Assembly (NCBI GenBank): GCA_009760855.2
Contig: WPIO01000013.1
Span: forward strand, 6,946,501 to 7,010,500
DNA from: Cristatella mucedo
Lineage: Eukaryota > Bryozoa > Phylactolaemata > Cristatellidae
DNA: 64,000 bases
Direction of reading: 5' to 3'
Within the stretch, counting starts at the first letter, position 1; each line of letters starts with the position of its first letter. Positions 48,101 to 56,076 of this stretch are shown here, one piece after another. The translations under genes were made by a program, and so were the position numbers. The notes below the pieces were generated by a model, which was given only the letters and a program-made list of their open reading frames with translations, was not told where the DNA came from and made no database searches.

Positions 48101-49251
48101 TCATAGCAATTGAGGTAACTAACAAGAATGCAACCACGATGTAAATCGTTACTTATCCATCCAGTACACTGAAACAATCAAGAGAAGTGGCTCCTATATG
48201 GAGATCAATGGCAGACAATTCAAGATGATAACAAGCAATCGGTATATTAGTGCATGCAGCTCTGGTAATGCAACTACCTGTTTTTGCAGCAGCTTCCATA
48301 AATTTTCCAAACTGCTCTTTCATGTAGGGATCGTCAGCCATGAGCATGTTGAGTGCTTCATCCAACTCTTTATCGTTGACAGCTTCATCGTCACTGCAGC
48401 GTCCTGGTGATGGCTTAACTGCTGGGCGAGAGCCACTCGTTTGTGCATCTTTGCCCCCCAACGATGGCTAAATAAAAAAATGACAAAGCCACGATGGCAG
48501 CAGTGCAGCATGCATCACATGAAAGCATTGACCAACACATGCAATTCAGTCTAGTTACAAGCAAAGCCACAAATAAAACTAGTCAAACAGAAACAGGGTG
48601 AGGCATAATCTCCAAAACCACAACAATAAAGCATCAAGACATCCAGTTTGATCACCACACTCTGCTAATACCACGAAGTCAACCCAAAACTCAGCAGTGG
48701 AGGCTGGTCATAGTACACGTGGGTCCCTGTGATTCGTCCTTGATGTGCTTATGCGTGCTGACACTGTGCATGATGCCACTAACCACGTTTGCATGCTGAC
48801 CCTGTGCATGGCACCCCTAACCATGTTATTCACTTTGTTTATCAAGCATAATTGTACTCACCATTCAATTGCATTTCCCTTTGCAGCAAATGTAAAGCAC
48901 CTAGAGAGAGATTGAGTTCTCTGAGGGTGCTTTATCAAGTACATTATTATTGTTATTATTATTACACTCACGACTTAGCACTGCTTTTTAAGTAAAACTA
49001 TGTGAATGAAAAAAATATGAGCAGCAGGCAGACAGCTTTTGAAAATATGTCAGATCCTTGCTAAAAACCAACAAACAGCAATAGCAGCCACCATCAGAAC
49101 AGTGATGGCTTCCACCTTTTTCGAAGCCTAGTATCTAAGAGCTCACAGCCTCTCCATAAATAATAAATCTATCAAAGGTAGGTGACATGCGTGTCTATGT
49201 ATCTGTCTGCCTGTCTATCTATCTAGCGATCTATCTGTCTATTTATATATG

Positions 49252-49289
<38 letters not shown>

Positions 49290-52200
49290 ATGCATAGAAA
49301 CACACTGCTTAAATAGCTGAGAGTTTTAGAAAGTCACCGAGAACTTATGTAAAATGCGTTCGGTTCAAAGTGAGCAGCTCTCAGTGGTGTCCACAGCTGT
49401 TCCAAGCTCAGCTCAAGCTCAGTCGCAGTCTCGTCGGGCAGTCAGAGGGCTGAACATCAGCGCTATGCTTTCTTCTGAATTTTCTACACTTATTGACCAG
49501 CGTGTAATTCTGAAGCCTGTAGCTTGTCACTGCCGTACTAAGTTCCATGCATGTCGACTTGCTGACCACAACTGTCACGTGACAATTGGGGAGGGCATCG
49601 AAAAGCTTTCCCTCGGGAAATTAACCTCGGGCTAGCCATGATGGCACACTAGGTAAGCGGTTGCTTTCACGATCTCGGTCCCGAGGTCGTGGGTTCGATT
49701 CCTGTGGTGGGCGATTCTTTATCGCCACTGCAAGTGGTGGTGATAGCCGTAAAGGCTCTTCTGTCGCTATACAAAAAGAGGCTGTTTAATCAGCTAGGAT
49801 TTTTTTTTTTTACTTGCACGATCTCTATCTGCACAACCATAGTGTTAGAAGTCAATCACAAAAGTGCTGCCACCAAGCACGACATTGGTAATTTAAGAAT
49901 AACAAATGGACCACACGATGTAAGAGCCTTTTCGAAGCTGGCACATCTAAATTAGACGAAAAGATAAGAAGGCACTTATCAACCATGTTATTATGAATAT
50001 TCTAAATAATACTATCTTGGACAGCACCTAGTAACATACCAACTTATCTTATGAGCTGTTAGGTACCGTAACATAGCGAATAGACATAGTTCATTGCAAA
50101 AAGCCCTAGTATACCATGTCTGTGCATGCTGCCACTAACCAAAATTGCATGCTGACCCTGTGCATGTCACCCCTAACCATGTTTAATAATAATAATAATA
50201 ATAATATTGCACTTGATAAAGCGCCCTCAGAGAACTTAATCTCTTTCTAGGCGCTTTACATTTGCTGCAAAGTGATACGCAATAGAATAGTAAGTAAAAT
50301 CATGCTTGAAAAACAAACAAAATGAATAACATGGTTAGGGGTTACATGCACTGGGTCAGCATGCAAATGTGGTTAGTGGCAGCATGAACAGTGTCAGCAC
50401 GCATAAGCACATCGAGGACGAATCACAAGGACCCACTAAATGCTGTCCTAAATAGGTATGTTTTTAAGTTTCTTTTAAATGTGGTCAGGTCAGGGGATGT
50501 TCTGATGCAGGTCGGGAGGGAGTTCCAGGCTGTGGGAGCATACGAGCTAAATGCACGGTCTCCAAAGGATTTAAGGTTTGTACGAGGTATTTCTAGACTG
50601 TTGGATTCCGAAAAGCGAGTGGTACGATGCTTTGCCTGATGGGGTAGTATATCTGAAAGATAGGCTGGAGCCATAGAATGAAGAGACCTAAAAGTGAGCG
50701 ACAAAACCTTGAAGTCAATCCGTTGCTTCACTGGTAGCCAGTGCAGGTCGGCGAGAAGTGGAGTAATGTGGCAACTGCGACGCTCACGACAGACAAGCCT
50801 AGCTGCAGATTTTTGCACCAGCTGCAATCGCCTGATCGCACATGCTGGTAGGCCAGTAAGCAGTGAGTTGCAGAAGTCGAGACGAGATGTCACGAATGCA
50901 TGGACCAACTTGGACGTGGTATCCTTATCTAAACAAGCCCTAATTTTAGCAATGTTATGAAGCTGAAAATAGGCTGATTTGACTGTGGAGCTGATGTGGT
51001 CGTCTAACGAGAGGTCGCTTTGGAATATGACACCTAGATTTCGAGCTGATGCAACTGGAGATATGCTGGCAGAGCCAATTTTGAAAGTCAGCCTTTCCAA
51101 TTTCTGAATAACACTAGGTTTGCCCATAACTAGTAAGTTAGTTTTATCATCGTTTAGTTTTAGAAAATTTTAGAAAAATGTTTATTCTTGTTTATCGAGC
51201 ATGCTACCACTAAGCATTCGACAGTGTTTCATTTGCAGCAAATGGAAAGCACCTAGAAAGAGATGAGTTCTCTGAGGGCGCTTTAATAAGTGTATTATCA
51301 TCATTATTATGTAGGCAGAAACGCCTGAATTTCGGTGCAACCTACTACTACCACACAAAGGTTGCATCTCACTGCACTGGTTTGACTCAGAGGTAACATG
51401 CTCCCCTTTAGTGACCAAGGTCGCAGGCTTGAGCCCTTCGGCATATGTAAACCGCTTGGATAGAGATATAGTTCTCTTAGGGCTCTATACAAATAAATTA
51501 TATTCTTTTACTTTTTTCAACTAACATAATGAGAGGAATCACGGTCATTGAGAACCGAGCTCCATACAGAGCACGATGGTTTTACCCTAGCATTTGGTGA
51601 GCCGATTGTGTACTTTTGCATATCCGGGAGTCTTCTAAGGAAAAATAAGAAAGCCAGTGGCACTAATTCAACCTGCCACCCTGACAAGAACATGCCTCTC
51701 CAATAGTGAGGGATCAAGGGAAACTTGGCTATGCAGTAAAAGTAAAGGTCGAGGCTGATCAAACAGCCTCATTTACATAGCAGCAGAAGAGCCTTGAAGG
51801 CATGGAAGTCCCGATCTCACAACCAGTTTGCAAAGACGAGCAGAGGTCACTGTCCCATTCATATGTATATGAGATAGTAAGATTGCAGACTGCATAGAGC
51901 GTCTTCAATTGAAAATCACACGCATGACCGTGGGAGTTTTGTTCTAGTACTTCTTTCATTTACTCTAAGCAGGTTGTCGGCCATCGAACTCCAGTGGCAG
52001 CCACAACCGCTATCAGCACAGTTTCAGCAGCGGCATGCTCCACGAAGCAGAAGTATAAGCGATTAGCATCGCTGCTTGGTGGCCTTTAGGCCTCAGCATC
52101 TTACCGTACCACGTGCAGCCAAACAATGGCAAATCACTAGGAAATGGCAAAATACCAAACACGTGACAGCAGTGCTAAAAAAATGTTGATAACACTGAAA

Positions 52201-53259
52201 GAAGTGCCTAATATTTTTCTAGATCGTTTAAGTAGCATCCAGTGAGAACTAAACCTCTTTCTAGGCGGCTTACATATGCTGGAAATGAGAGACAAAGCAC
52301 GTTGATCTGGTTACTGATAACATGCACACTTTCAGCACACACAAAATCATATTCAGGTCACGTGGATGGAGCAAAGGCTGTGAGGAAACAGATGAGGTCT
52401 TGACCCTTTTCAAATGTCACAAGTCTTGAGATGTCGAAATGTCAGTCAGGGTGAGTTTCAGGCTCTAGAAGCATACGAACAGAAGGCTGGGTCTCCAAGG
52501 GATTCGAGGTAGTTGTTCGATGCACAGCTAAACGACTTGGGTCATAGAGGAGCAGGGGGCACGCTGGAAAGCCTGATTAGGAAGTATTTCTGATAGGTAA
52601 AACGGAGGACGAAAACGAAAGAGCCTAAAGGTGAGCAACAGAACGCTGAAGTTGATGCGCTGCTTGACGGCAAGCCAGTGCCGATCGGTGAGAACAGATG
52701 CAGCTTGGCAGTTTCAACATACAGCTGGCACAGCACCTGCTTTGCTTTAACTGGGCGAGTCTCTTCAGATTTCTTGTTACCACCGGTTACAGCATCGGGG
52801 TCGACAGACGACGTCGATGGTACTGTTTGAGGGAAATCCTCCAAGGCGCCTTTAAAAACGACAGCGGGCGAGAATGGGCAAAGCTTACAAGTGCAACGTC
52901 TGCATTAAAGCTACTGTGGGCCACGACGACAGTCACGGCCCACAGTCACCTAAGCACAGAGAGCTCTCACACACGCCCGGCGTTGCGGGTTTTACAAGTC
53001 GCTGCTTATCGGAGCTCCTTATCCTCCGCCGTGCGGAGCCACTCGGCAGCTCTATATATCCCTAAAGCAACAACGGGATAGAAAATGCAACCAGATGACG
53101 ATGAGATTTTTTTTTATGCAGCACGTCCGCTGGACCCTTGGGGTACATTGCGGTACGCAGGCTGGCGCTATTAGCTTAGCTTATAACACCGAGCACGCCT
53201 GACTTACTGTCCAGTAAAGCATCAAGCTCAGGATCTTCAACCTCCGAATAGCCTGCCAT
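42120..53259 (-). CDS. PEX19: PEX19 peroxisomal biogenesis factor 19, complete eight-exon model
   Basis: Cytosolic chaperone and import receptor that binds peroxisomal membrane proteins and docks on PEX3. Exons: 53259-53208, 52849-52737, 48467-48278, 46483-46377, 43071-42895, 42807-42631, 42522-42478, 42191-42120. They total 933 bases, 310 codons plus stop, close to human PEX19 (299), and all phases agree. Visible are the N-terminal PEX3-binding helix (ELDALLDSALEDF, residues about 11-23), an acidic middle, the helical cargo-binding domain (MMQSMMKNILSKEVLYPSL) and the CaaX box CPIM (307-310), which predicts farnesylation. The gene is convergent with GSK3 and divergent from SRRT. LINE and SINE copies sit in several introns, and several donors are weak (GTGCTG, GTTTGT, GTCTGT). 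Confidence 0.95.
42478..42522 (-). CDS. PEX19: PEX19 exon 7 (45 bases)
   Basis: 15 codons, LQDCGALPKDIVGEM, between acceptor gttttgcag and donor gtaagc. It matches human LQDLGHPPKELAGEM. Confidence 0.94.
42631..42807 (-). CDS. PEX19: PEX19 exon 6
   Basis: 59 codons, FPPWLAKNKGKL... then DLYDAERDGDSEAVKSQRFE and NVLSLMTK. It aligns with the YPEWLQSH...RFEMVLDLMQ region. Donor gtctgt is weak. Confidence 0.94.
42895..43071 (-). CDS. PEX19: PEX19 exon 5: MPMMQSMMKNILSKEVLYPSL
   Basis: 59 codons, phase 0 both ends; acceptor tggtttcag, donor gtttgt. It contains the most conserved PEX19 helix, PMMQSMMKNILSKEVLYPSL. Confidence 0.96.
43345..43500 (+). mobile_element. SINE-A copy, PEX19 intron 4
   Basis: ccaagaggtaaggtgctcgc head, gtcgtgggttcgaatcctgc with perfect B-box ggttcgaatcc, then the family body and ggctgttaaatcacctag end. 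Confidence 0.87.
43925..44420 (-). mobile_element. LINE-A degenerate 3' part, minus
   Basis: (ATA)n, gagaactaactaatcccttt, ctaggcacttt, later ggattcgaggttggtaagcg and gaagacctcgaagtcgcgat. These are the reverse complement of LINE-A 3' UTR and C-terminal coding sequence. Confidence 0.7.
44420..46370. other. PEX19 intron 4, remaining sequence
   Basis: No repeat copy or gene recognised. A 20-base CGCGCG/CACACA patch lies at 44860-44890 and a CTG-rich patch at 45530-45550. Open frames on both strands lack motifs. Confidence 0.5.
46377..46483 (-). CDS. PEX19: PEX19 exon 4
   Basis: Acceptor gcatttttccag, two bases plus 35 codons (VQFFVDGNDAASQHEL, LAETLGSLARNADSLK). It equals the human QEFTSCLKETLSGLAKNA block. 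Donor gttagt. Confidence 0.93.
46490..47950. other. PEX19 intron 3, part without recognised content
   Basis: AT-rich intronic DNA. A 47250-47582 plus-strand frame is open, but has no motif or splice support. Confidence 0.5.
47955..48095 (-). mobile_element. SINE-B copy, minus, PEX19 intron 3
   Basis: atttatatagcgccccaaga, gaacttaatctctattcagg, cgcttcacatatgcc, ggggctcgagcccacgacct, then gtcggggcgagcaccttaac. It is the mirror of the copy at 22590. Confidence 0.85.
48278..48467 (-). CDS. PEX19: PEX19 exon 3
   Basis: Acceptor tttttttatttag, 63 codons plus one base. PSLGGKDAQTSG..., then NDKELDEALNMLMADDPYMK and EQFGKFMEAAAKT, matching the family region EEPHLVEQFQKLSEAAG. Donor gtagtt. Confidence 0.92.
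48718..48968 (+). mobile_element. LINE-A 3' UTR fragment, PEX19 intron 2
   Basis: gtgggtccctgtgattcgtc through the hairpin (gtaaagcacc...gggtgcttta) and (ATT)n. It is nearly identical in layout to 58916-59165. Confidence 0.9.
49189..49288 (+). repeat. (CTAT)n and (GT)n compound microsatellite
   Basis: tctgtctgcctgtctatcta... followed by about 30 bp of GT. Confidence 0.93.
49630..49812 (+). mobile_element. SINE-A, best-preserved copy, PEX19 intron 2
   Basis: A tRNA-like head with A-box (tggcacactagg near 49652) and B-box ggttcgattcc at 49692-49702, a body with the cgccactgcaagtggtggtg inverted repeat, gctatacaaaaagaggctgt and an oligo-T stretch at the end. The internal RNA polymerase III promoter looks intact. 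Confidence 0.9.
50183..51170 (-). mobile_element. LINE-A copy, 5'-truncated, PEX19 intron 2
   Basis: (ATA)n tail at 50186, terminal hairpin, 3' UTR and RT C-terminal part. It breaks off near 51170 at the equivalent of LKLNDDKTNLLVMGK, then abuts a plus-strand LINE-A tail. Confidence 0.93.
50423..51127 (-). CDS. LINE-A reverse-transcriptase C-terminal ORF fragment
   Basis: 234 open codons, from MGKPSVIQKLERLTFKIG to TAFSGSL. It lacks the catalytic YADD and everything upstream, so it is a non-functional remnant, although uninterrupted. Confidence 0.85.
   Translation of the reverse strand: MGKPSVIQKLERLTFKIGSASISPVASARNLGVIFQSDLSLDDHISSTVKSAYFQLHNIAKIRACLDKDTTSKLVHAFVTSRLDFCNSLLTGLPACAIRRLQLVQKSAARLVCRERRSCHITPLLADLHWLPVKQRIDFKVLSLTFRSLHSMAPAYLSDILPHQAKHRTTRFSESNSLEIPRTNLKSFGDRAFSSYAPTAWNSLPTCIRTSPDLTTFKRNLKTYLFRTAFSGSL
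51180..51310 (+). mobile_element. LINE-A 3' tail, plus, adjoining a minus copy
   Basis: cgagcatgctaccactaagc, tttgcagcaaatggaaagca, gttctctgagggcgctttaa, then a decayed (ATT)n. Confidence 0.82.
51370..51500 (+). mobile_element. SINE-B copy, PEX19 intron 2
   Basis: gtttgactcagaggtaacat, gtcgcaggcttgagcccttc, then tgtaaaccgcttggatagag, atatagttctcttagggctc and tatacaaataaatta. Confidence 0.75.
51750..51830 (-). mobile_element. SINE-A 3' fragment, minus
   Basis: ggctgatcaaacagcctcat, ttacatagcagcagaagagc. It matches the end of SINE-A only. Confidence 0.65.
52215..52692 (-). mobile_element. LINE-A degenerate copy, minus, next to PEX19 exon 2
   Basis: tctttctaggcggcttacat (hairpin region), aaggctgggtctccaaggga, gaacgctgaagttgatgcgc, ggcaagccagtgccgatcgg. 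This is LINE-A 3' UTR and C-terminal code, ending about 45 bases from the exon 2 donor. Confidence 0.75.
52737..52849 (-). CDS. PEX19: PEX19 exon 2: ALEDF, linker
   Basis: Acceptor ...tttttaaag, two bases completing Ser, then ALEDFPQTVPSTSS... to VKAKQ. The donor gtgctg is weak. The linker is Ser/Thr/Lys-rich, as in the family. Confidence 0.82.
53208..53259 (-). CDS. PEX19: PEX19 exon 1: start and PEX3-binding helix
   Basis: ATG then MAGYSEVEDPELDALLD and one base of a Ser codon; donor gtaagt. It aligns with the ELEELLESALDDF start of animal PEX19. Confidence 0.9.
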
Positions 53260-53639
53260 CTAGGTTATTACAAAACAACTATGATACTTGCAAGTATATT
53301 ATTGCTCAGACTGCTTGAGATCGTACAGTAGCACACATATTAGAGGGCGGCCAACAGCCTGGCCAACTACGAGGGCGGACACGCGTCCTTCACCGAGGCC
53401 GGCTAGGAAGTGGCCCTCTCGCTACAGGTGAGCAACATAAGATGAGAAGCGCCATCAGCGACTAAATATATAACTTTAAAATTAAAAATTCACATTTTTG
53501 AGATTAAGAATCATATTGATAGTGCTTATCTAGCACAGTCAATATCATGTTTTGGTAGGCGGGGCGCACGTCTGTGGAAACCCACCCTACTCGGGCGTCC
53601 TTTCCTGATCTGGGACCATGAGAGATTTAATTTTTAAAT

Positions 53640-53810
53640 AGCTGATTAAACAGCCTCTTTTTGTATAGCGACAGAAGAGCCTTTACTATTATCACCACCG
53701 CTTGCAGTGGCGATAAAGGATTACCCACCGCAGGAATCGAACCCACGACTTCGGGACCGGGGTCGTGAAAGCAACCGCTTTACCTAGTGTGCCATCACGG
53801 CTCACCGATC
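53640..53810 (-). mobile_element. SINE-A copy, minus
   Basis: gctgattaaacagcctcttt, ttgtatagcgacagaagagc, caccaccgcttgcagtggcg, aggaatcgaacccacgactt. It is close to 49630-49812 in inverted orientation. Confidence 0.88.
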
Positions 53811-53902
53811 CAGAGTTCTAGGTTGAGGTTCATTATTGATCATATTAATGCAATAATGATGCATTTGTATAGCCTCTGTAAGAGCATATATATAAAGATA
53901 TA

Positions 53903-53919
53903 AAAATTACTGGGACGAC

Positions 53920-53967
<48 letters not shown>

Positions 53968-53977
53968 GTCGTCCCAG

Positions 53978-53984
<7 letters not shown>
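53903..53984. repeat. Long perfect palindrome around an (AT)n core
   Basis: aaaattactgggacgacg at 53903-53920 and its exact reverse complement at 53967-53984, separated by (TA)n that is itself self-complementary. A second (AT)n run follows to 54022. Confidence 0.95.
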
Positions 53985-54025
<41 letters not shown>

Positions 54026-54029
54026 TTAC

Positions 54030-54940
54030 TTGGACGTCGCATAGGCTGAAAAGGAGCACACTAGCTAGTCAGTAGTAGTGACTTGCACGATTGCCGCACG
54101 CAGAAGAGCATAAAGGATGAATGACATAGCGATGCGAAGTGGATAACATCGGGATGCCAGTCTGCAGAGTTGTAGACGTTAGGTGCGTGAGAGCTGTGGG
54201 AGTGGCATTCGAAAGATTCCGCCCATAGTAAGGGCGTACCTTAACCATTGGAATAAGTCTGAGCCCCGACCCGATATGCGCGCCTGAAGTTTACGGCCTT
54301 CTCGCTGAAATCGGCTCGAAAAGGCTCTTTAGTCCATCTGAAAAAGCAATACCTGCATATCAATTTCGGAAGGTTCGGGAACTCCGTGCCGAAAACTGGC
54401 CGCTGGGAAAAGGGAGACTGAATAACGGCTTGTTTCGCTCGGGTAAGGGGAAAGGGGGAGGCGCTGGAGCCCGATTAAAGAACTACCTGCTTATCAACTC
54501 TAAAAAGCGACCGTCTACTGTAAGAAAAAAGTGGTAGCTGTTGTGCGCGCGCGTGCGTGTGTCGGATGTCGTGATTAATGGAGCTCTTCAGCCGCTGAAA
54601 CCTGACGCCGTTAGGACTTCCGCTGACTTCCGTCCTGGTTTGGCCTGCACGACCGCATGACCGCAGCGTATCCCAGAACTGCTCACTCTTCGTCACTCTC
54701 CATATCCTATCTCGTTACTCTGCACGCGTCTGTGTGCACCGCAACGAGACAAATGAATACAAGTCTGTTTTGCCTGGTGACGTTTAAGTTCGTGTTTCAC
54801 TGCAGGGGTCCTTCTGAAAATCTACCCCGAACGTGCTCGCCGACTGCCCCCCGCCATAGTATATTTTGAGTTCCGTCTAAAATAAAGAAAGTGGCAGCGC
54901 CCACTACAAGAAATTAGCCAAAGATGTAGGGCGATAAAAC
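54030..54940. other. Intergenic stretch, nothing recognised
   Basis: Unique-looking DNA with no repeat copy or gene identified. Confidence 0.45.
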
Positions 54941-55035
54941 CAACTTACTAATTATGCAGTAGAACCTAAAAGTACTCAGAAATTGGACAACCGAACCCTC
55001 AAAATGAGCTCAGCCAGCACATCTCGTGCAGCTTA
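54940..55035 (+). mobile_element. LINE-A internal fragment
   Basis: aacttactaattatgcagta and tcagaaattggacaaccgaa, matching the 58210-58295 part of the better copy. Confidence 0.65.
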
Positions 55036-55149
55036 GTTCCGTAGTGTATTGTGCGGGGAGGGGGGGTCCCCTGCATTTTTGACTGCGCACCACTTTACCA
55101 CTAACCACTTGACACGCTCCCTTTCCTGCATTTGCACTGAACTTCTAAA

Positions 55150-55278
55150 ATCAACATTGACGTGCATAGCACAAAATCACGGTCTTCTATTTAAACACTG
55201 AAAGGTTTATTAGCCCAAACGTGTGTAGCACAAAATCACGGCCTTCTCTTTAAGCACTGAAAAGTCTATTAGCCCATC
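55150..55278 (+). repeat. About 65-base tandem duplication
   Basis: gtagcacaaaatcacgg, then tttaa(a/g)cactgaaa and tattagccca occur twice in a row (55166-55214 and 55226-55275) with a few differences. Confidence 0.85.
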
Positions 55279-55872
55279 TAAGAATAGTTATTCTAACGAT
55301 TAATCATTCTTGCAACTTTGCTTTAATTGTGAGTTGAACTCTTACGTAATGTCGAGACAAACCTGTAGCTCCGTGCTGAAAGCGAGCTAACCTGAAGCCA
55401 CTATCAAAACATTTAAAATAAATTCGCGCTCATATTTGCAGAGGAAGTACATCGCCAGTGCTTTAGTTTGACATTCTTCCGAGCGGCAGGTACTCGACAC
55501 CGCGCAGAACACCGAAGCGGGCTCAAAGACGCTTATTCACACTGACGCCGCAGCGGGACAGACGGCGTCCTCGACGTAACTCCCCGAGACTTTGCCGCCC
55601 GTTACTGTTGTGTCACTGCCATAAATCACAACAGCCCATAAACCAACGACAGTGTCATAATCTCAAAATAGCCACAAGATCGACATTTGGCAGGCCTATC
55701 CAGATCTGTTTGAAAGGAATTATCCACTTATCGCGATCACCCATTAATATTAATGGCAGTCCATTTGGAAACCGACATTAGGCGTGTCGGATGAAAGAAA
55801 GCTTCTCTATCAATACCTGACCATTTCTCGCTAAGTCAAAAGCAAAATTGGTCTGCACAGGGTCCCAGAAGC

Positions 55873-56072
55873 CTCTAGTGCAGCGGTTCTCAACCTATGG
55901 GTCGCGACCCCTTGGGGGCTCGAACGACCCTTTCACGTAGGTCGCCTAAGATAATCGGAAAATACGCATTTCCGCATTTTGCACGCAATTTTATGGATGG
56001 CGGTCACCAAAACACGAGGAACTGCATTATAGGGTCTTGGCATTAGGAAGGTTGAGAACCACTGCTCTAGAG
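55873..56072. mobile_element. SPIN-like hAT miniature transposon with 8-bp target duplication
   Basis: A 184-bp element at 55881-56064. Its terminal inverted repeats are cag(c/t)ggttctcaacct, 15 of 16 matching. The flanks ctctagtg and ctctagag (7 of 8) have the nnnTAnnn form of hAT insertions. The interior (gggtcgcgacccctt, cgaacgaccctttcac, gtcgcctaagat, aaaacacgaggaactgcatt, gcattaggaaggttgagaac) strongly resembles my memory of non-autonomous SPIN elements known from tetrapods, a triatomine bug and others. It has no coding capacity. Confidence 0.85.
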
Positions 56073-56076
56073 TCAC

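Noticed and set aside
53903-54022. Palindrome as a bidirectional terminator or replication origin
   Set aside because: No surrounding genes or origin motifs support it; eukaryotic context makes a slippage or MITE foldback more likely.
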